Shown here piece by piece: positions 4,428 through 5,056 of a DNA stretch of 5,056 bases. The notes below the pieces were generated by a model. It was given only the letters and a program-made list of their open reading frames with translations, searched no databases and had not been told where the DNA came from. The stretch spans positions 1-5,056 of the forward strand of contig WRIM01000050.1 in NCBI GenBank assembly GCA_009782725.1. Reading direction: 5' to 3'. Source of the DNA: Alphaproteobacteria bacterium (GTDB lineage: Bacteria > Pseudomonadota > Alphaproteobacteria > Rs-D84). The position numbers and the translations under genes are program-made. Numbering within the stretch: position 1 is the first letter of the stretch; each line of letters opens with the position of its first letter.

Positions 4428-4886
4428 ATGAAACTTAATGCATTAATGGATAATTTGGGCGCACGTCAGGCTAAAAAACGCGTTGGACGCGGAATGGCTT
4501 CCGGCACGGGCAAAACCGCGGGTCGCGGGCACAAGGGGGCGAAGGCTCGTTCCGGCACAAAAAAGCAAGCGACGTTCGAAGGCGGACAGACCCCGATTTA
4601 CAAACGTCTTCCGAAAATCGGATTCAATAATATTTTTGCGAAAAAATATGCGACGATTAATTTGGGCGATATTCAGAAATTTATCGATGCGAAGCGCATC
4701 GATGCGGGAACACCCATTACTATCGATTCTTTGTTTGCTGCAAAAATTTTGAACCGCAAAATGGACGGATTGAAAGTTCTTGGTCGCGGCGAAATCAAAA
4801 CTGCGGTTAACATTGTTGCCGCAAAATGGTCGAAACCGGTCGAAGACGCAATCGCCAAAGCCGGCGGAACGATTAAAAATAAATAA
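4428..4886 (+). CDS. rplO: 50S ribosomal protein L15
   Basis: This encodes a 152-aa protein (usual about 144-160). L15 is a late-assembling 50S protein whose extended N terminus threads into 23S rRNA (family knowledge). The N-terminal glycine- and basic-rich extension is textbook: KKRVGRGMASGTGKTAGRGH (16-35), then KGAKARSG (36-43), FEGGQTPIYKRLPKIGF (50-66), and the C-terminal block GLKVLGRGEIKTAVNIVAAK (114-133) with AIAKAGG (141-147). Upstream, TAAGAGAGTAAG gives only a modest SD (AAGAG 4415-4419). It follows rpsE directly with no rpmD. Its TAA shares its last base with the secY ATG. A 9-bp palindrome (4683-4703) lies inside the IDAKRIDA codons. Confidence 0.97.
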   Translation: MKLNALMDNLGARQAKKRVGRGMASGTGKTAGRGHKGAKARSGTKKQATFEGGQTPIYKRLPKIGFNNIFAKKYATINLGDIQKFIDAKRIDAGTPITIDSLFAAKILNRKMDGLKVLGRGEIKTAVNIVAAKWSKPVEDAIAKAGGTIKNK

Positions 4887-5056
4887 TGAAAGCATTTAGT
4901 GAAATCTTTACCAAAATGTCCGATCTGCAAAAGCGGATATTGTTTACTTTGGTGGCGCTGATCGTTTATCGCATCGGTTCATTTATTCCGCTTCCGGGCG
5001 TTAATGCGTCCGCCGTCGTGCATTTGTTCCAAGGCGATATGGGAATGATGGGTATG
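4886..5056 (+). CDS. secY: Protein translocase subunit SecY, N-terminal part (runs off window)
   Basis: The first 57 codons are present; the 3' end lies beyond the window. SecY is the ten-helix core of the SecYEG channel in the inner membrane that exports and inserts proteins (family knowledge). Visible are a cytoplasmic N-terminal amphipathic helix with DLQKRILFT (13-21), then transmembrane helix 1 (about 18-37, through LVALIVYRIGSFIPLPGVN, 22-40). The pattern L-x-K/Q-R-I-x-F-T-L-x-A-L-I-V-Y-R-x-G-x-x-I-P-L-P-G is diagnostic. The ATG shares a base with the rplO stop (TAATG), so translation is probably coupled; no strong SD is visible in the AT-rich end of rplO. Its place after rplO is canonical. 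Confidence 0.96.
   Translation, partial: MKAFSEIFTKMSDLQKRILFTLVALIVYRIGSFIPLPGVNASAVVHLFQGDMGMMGM

Noticed and set aside
3878..4429. 183-codon open frame on the minus strand
   Set aside because: It is antisense to nearly all of rpsE, which is clearly real; composition is atypical and there is no motif.
4443..4895. 150-codon open frame on the minus strand
   Set aside because: It is a shadow of rplO, with no SD and no domain.

Overview
The window is an internal piece of the bacterial spc (spectinomycin) ribosomal-protein operon, all on the + strand. The order is rpmC (tail), rpsQ, rplN, rplX, [54-aa orphan], rplE, rpsN, rpsH, rplF, [49-aa orphan], rplR, rpsE, rplO, secY (start). The protein sequences look proteobacterial and most like Alphaproteobacteria: L14 ends in SLAPEVL, S14 is the long zinc-free form with a KSSW end, and S5, L6 and SecY also fit. 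Base composition is moderate, and CGC, GCG and GGC codons are common in the ribosomal genes. I cannot name a genus; an uncultured or host-associated alphaproteobacterial lineage is my best guess.

Layout. Positions 1-752 hold the end of L29, then S17 and L14 with normal Shine-Dalgarno (SD) sites and short gaps. Positions 753-806 hold a hairpin and four tandem heptamers in front of L24. L24 overlaps a 54-codon ORF of unknown function (1109-1273). A 7-bp-stem hairpin then precedes L5. The L5-S14 gap (1876-2017) is the strangest spacer: two arrays of four heptamers, CTAACAA-type and the inverse TTGTTAG-type, face each other around an AT-rich core. S14, S8 and L6 follow in standard order. L6 overlaps a 49-codon ORF encoding a probable single-pass membrane protein (3315-3464). 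L18, S5 and L15 follow, and SecY starts inside the L15 stop codon and runs off the right edge.

Function. The conserved genes encode parts of both ribosomal subunits plus the main channel of the Sec translocon, and are presumably co-transcribed. No promoter, intrinsic terminator, tRNA, CRISPR array or transposase gene is visible, and no gene lies on the minus strand. No gene-free stretch exceeds about 142 bases.

Departures from the textbook operon are: (i) two orphan micro-ORFs, each starting inside the stop codon of the preceding ribosomal gene; (ii) heptamer-repeat spacers before rplX and rpsN, the two ribosomal genes with a weak SD next to such repeats; (iii) no rpmD (L30) gene between rpsE and rplO; and (iv) a recurring leader motif, AAAGKTATTA, close to start codons, including an apparent relic inside the L5-S14 spacer.
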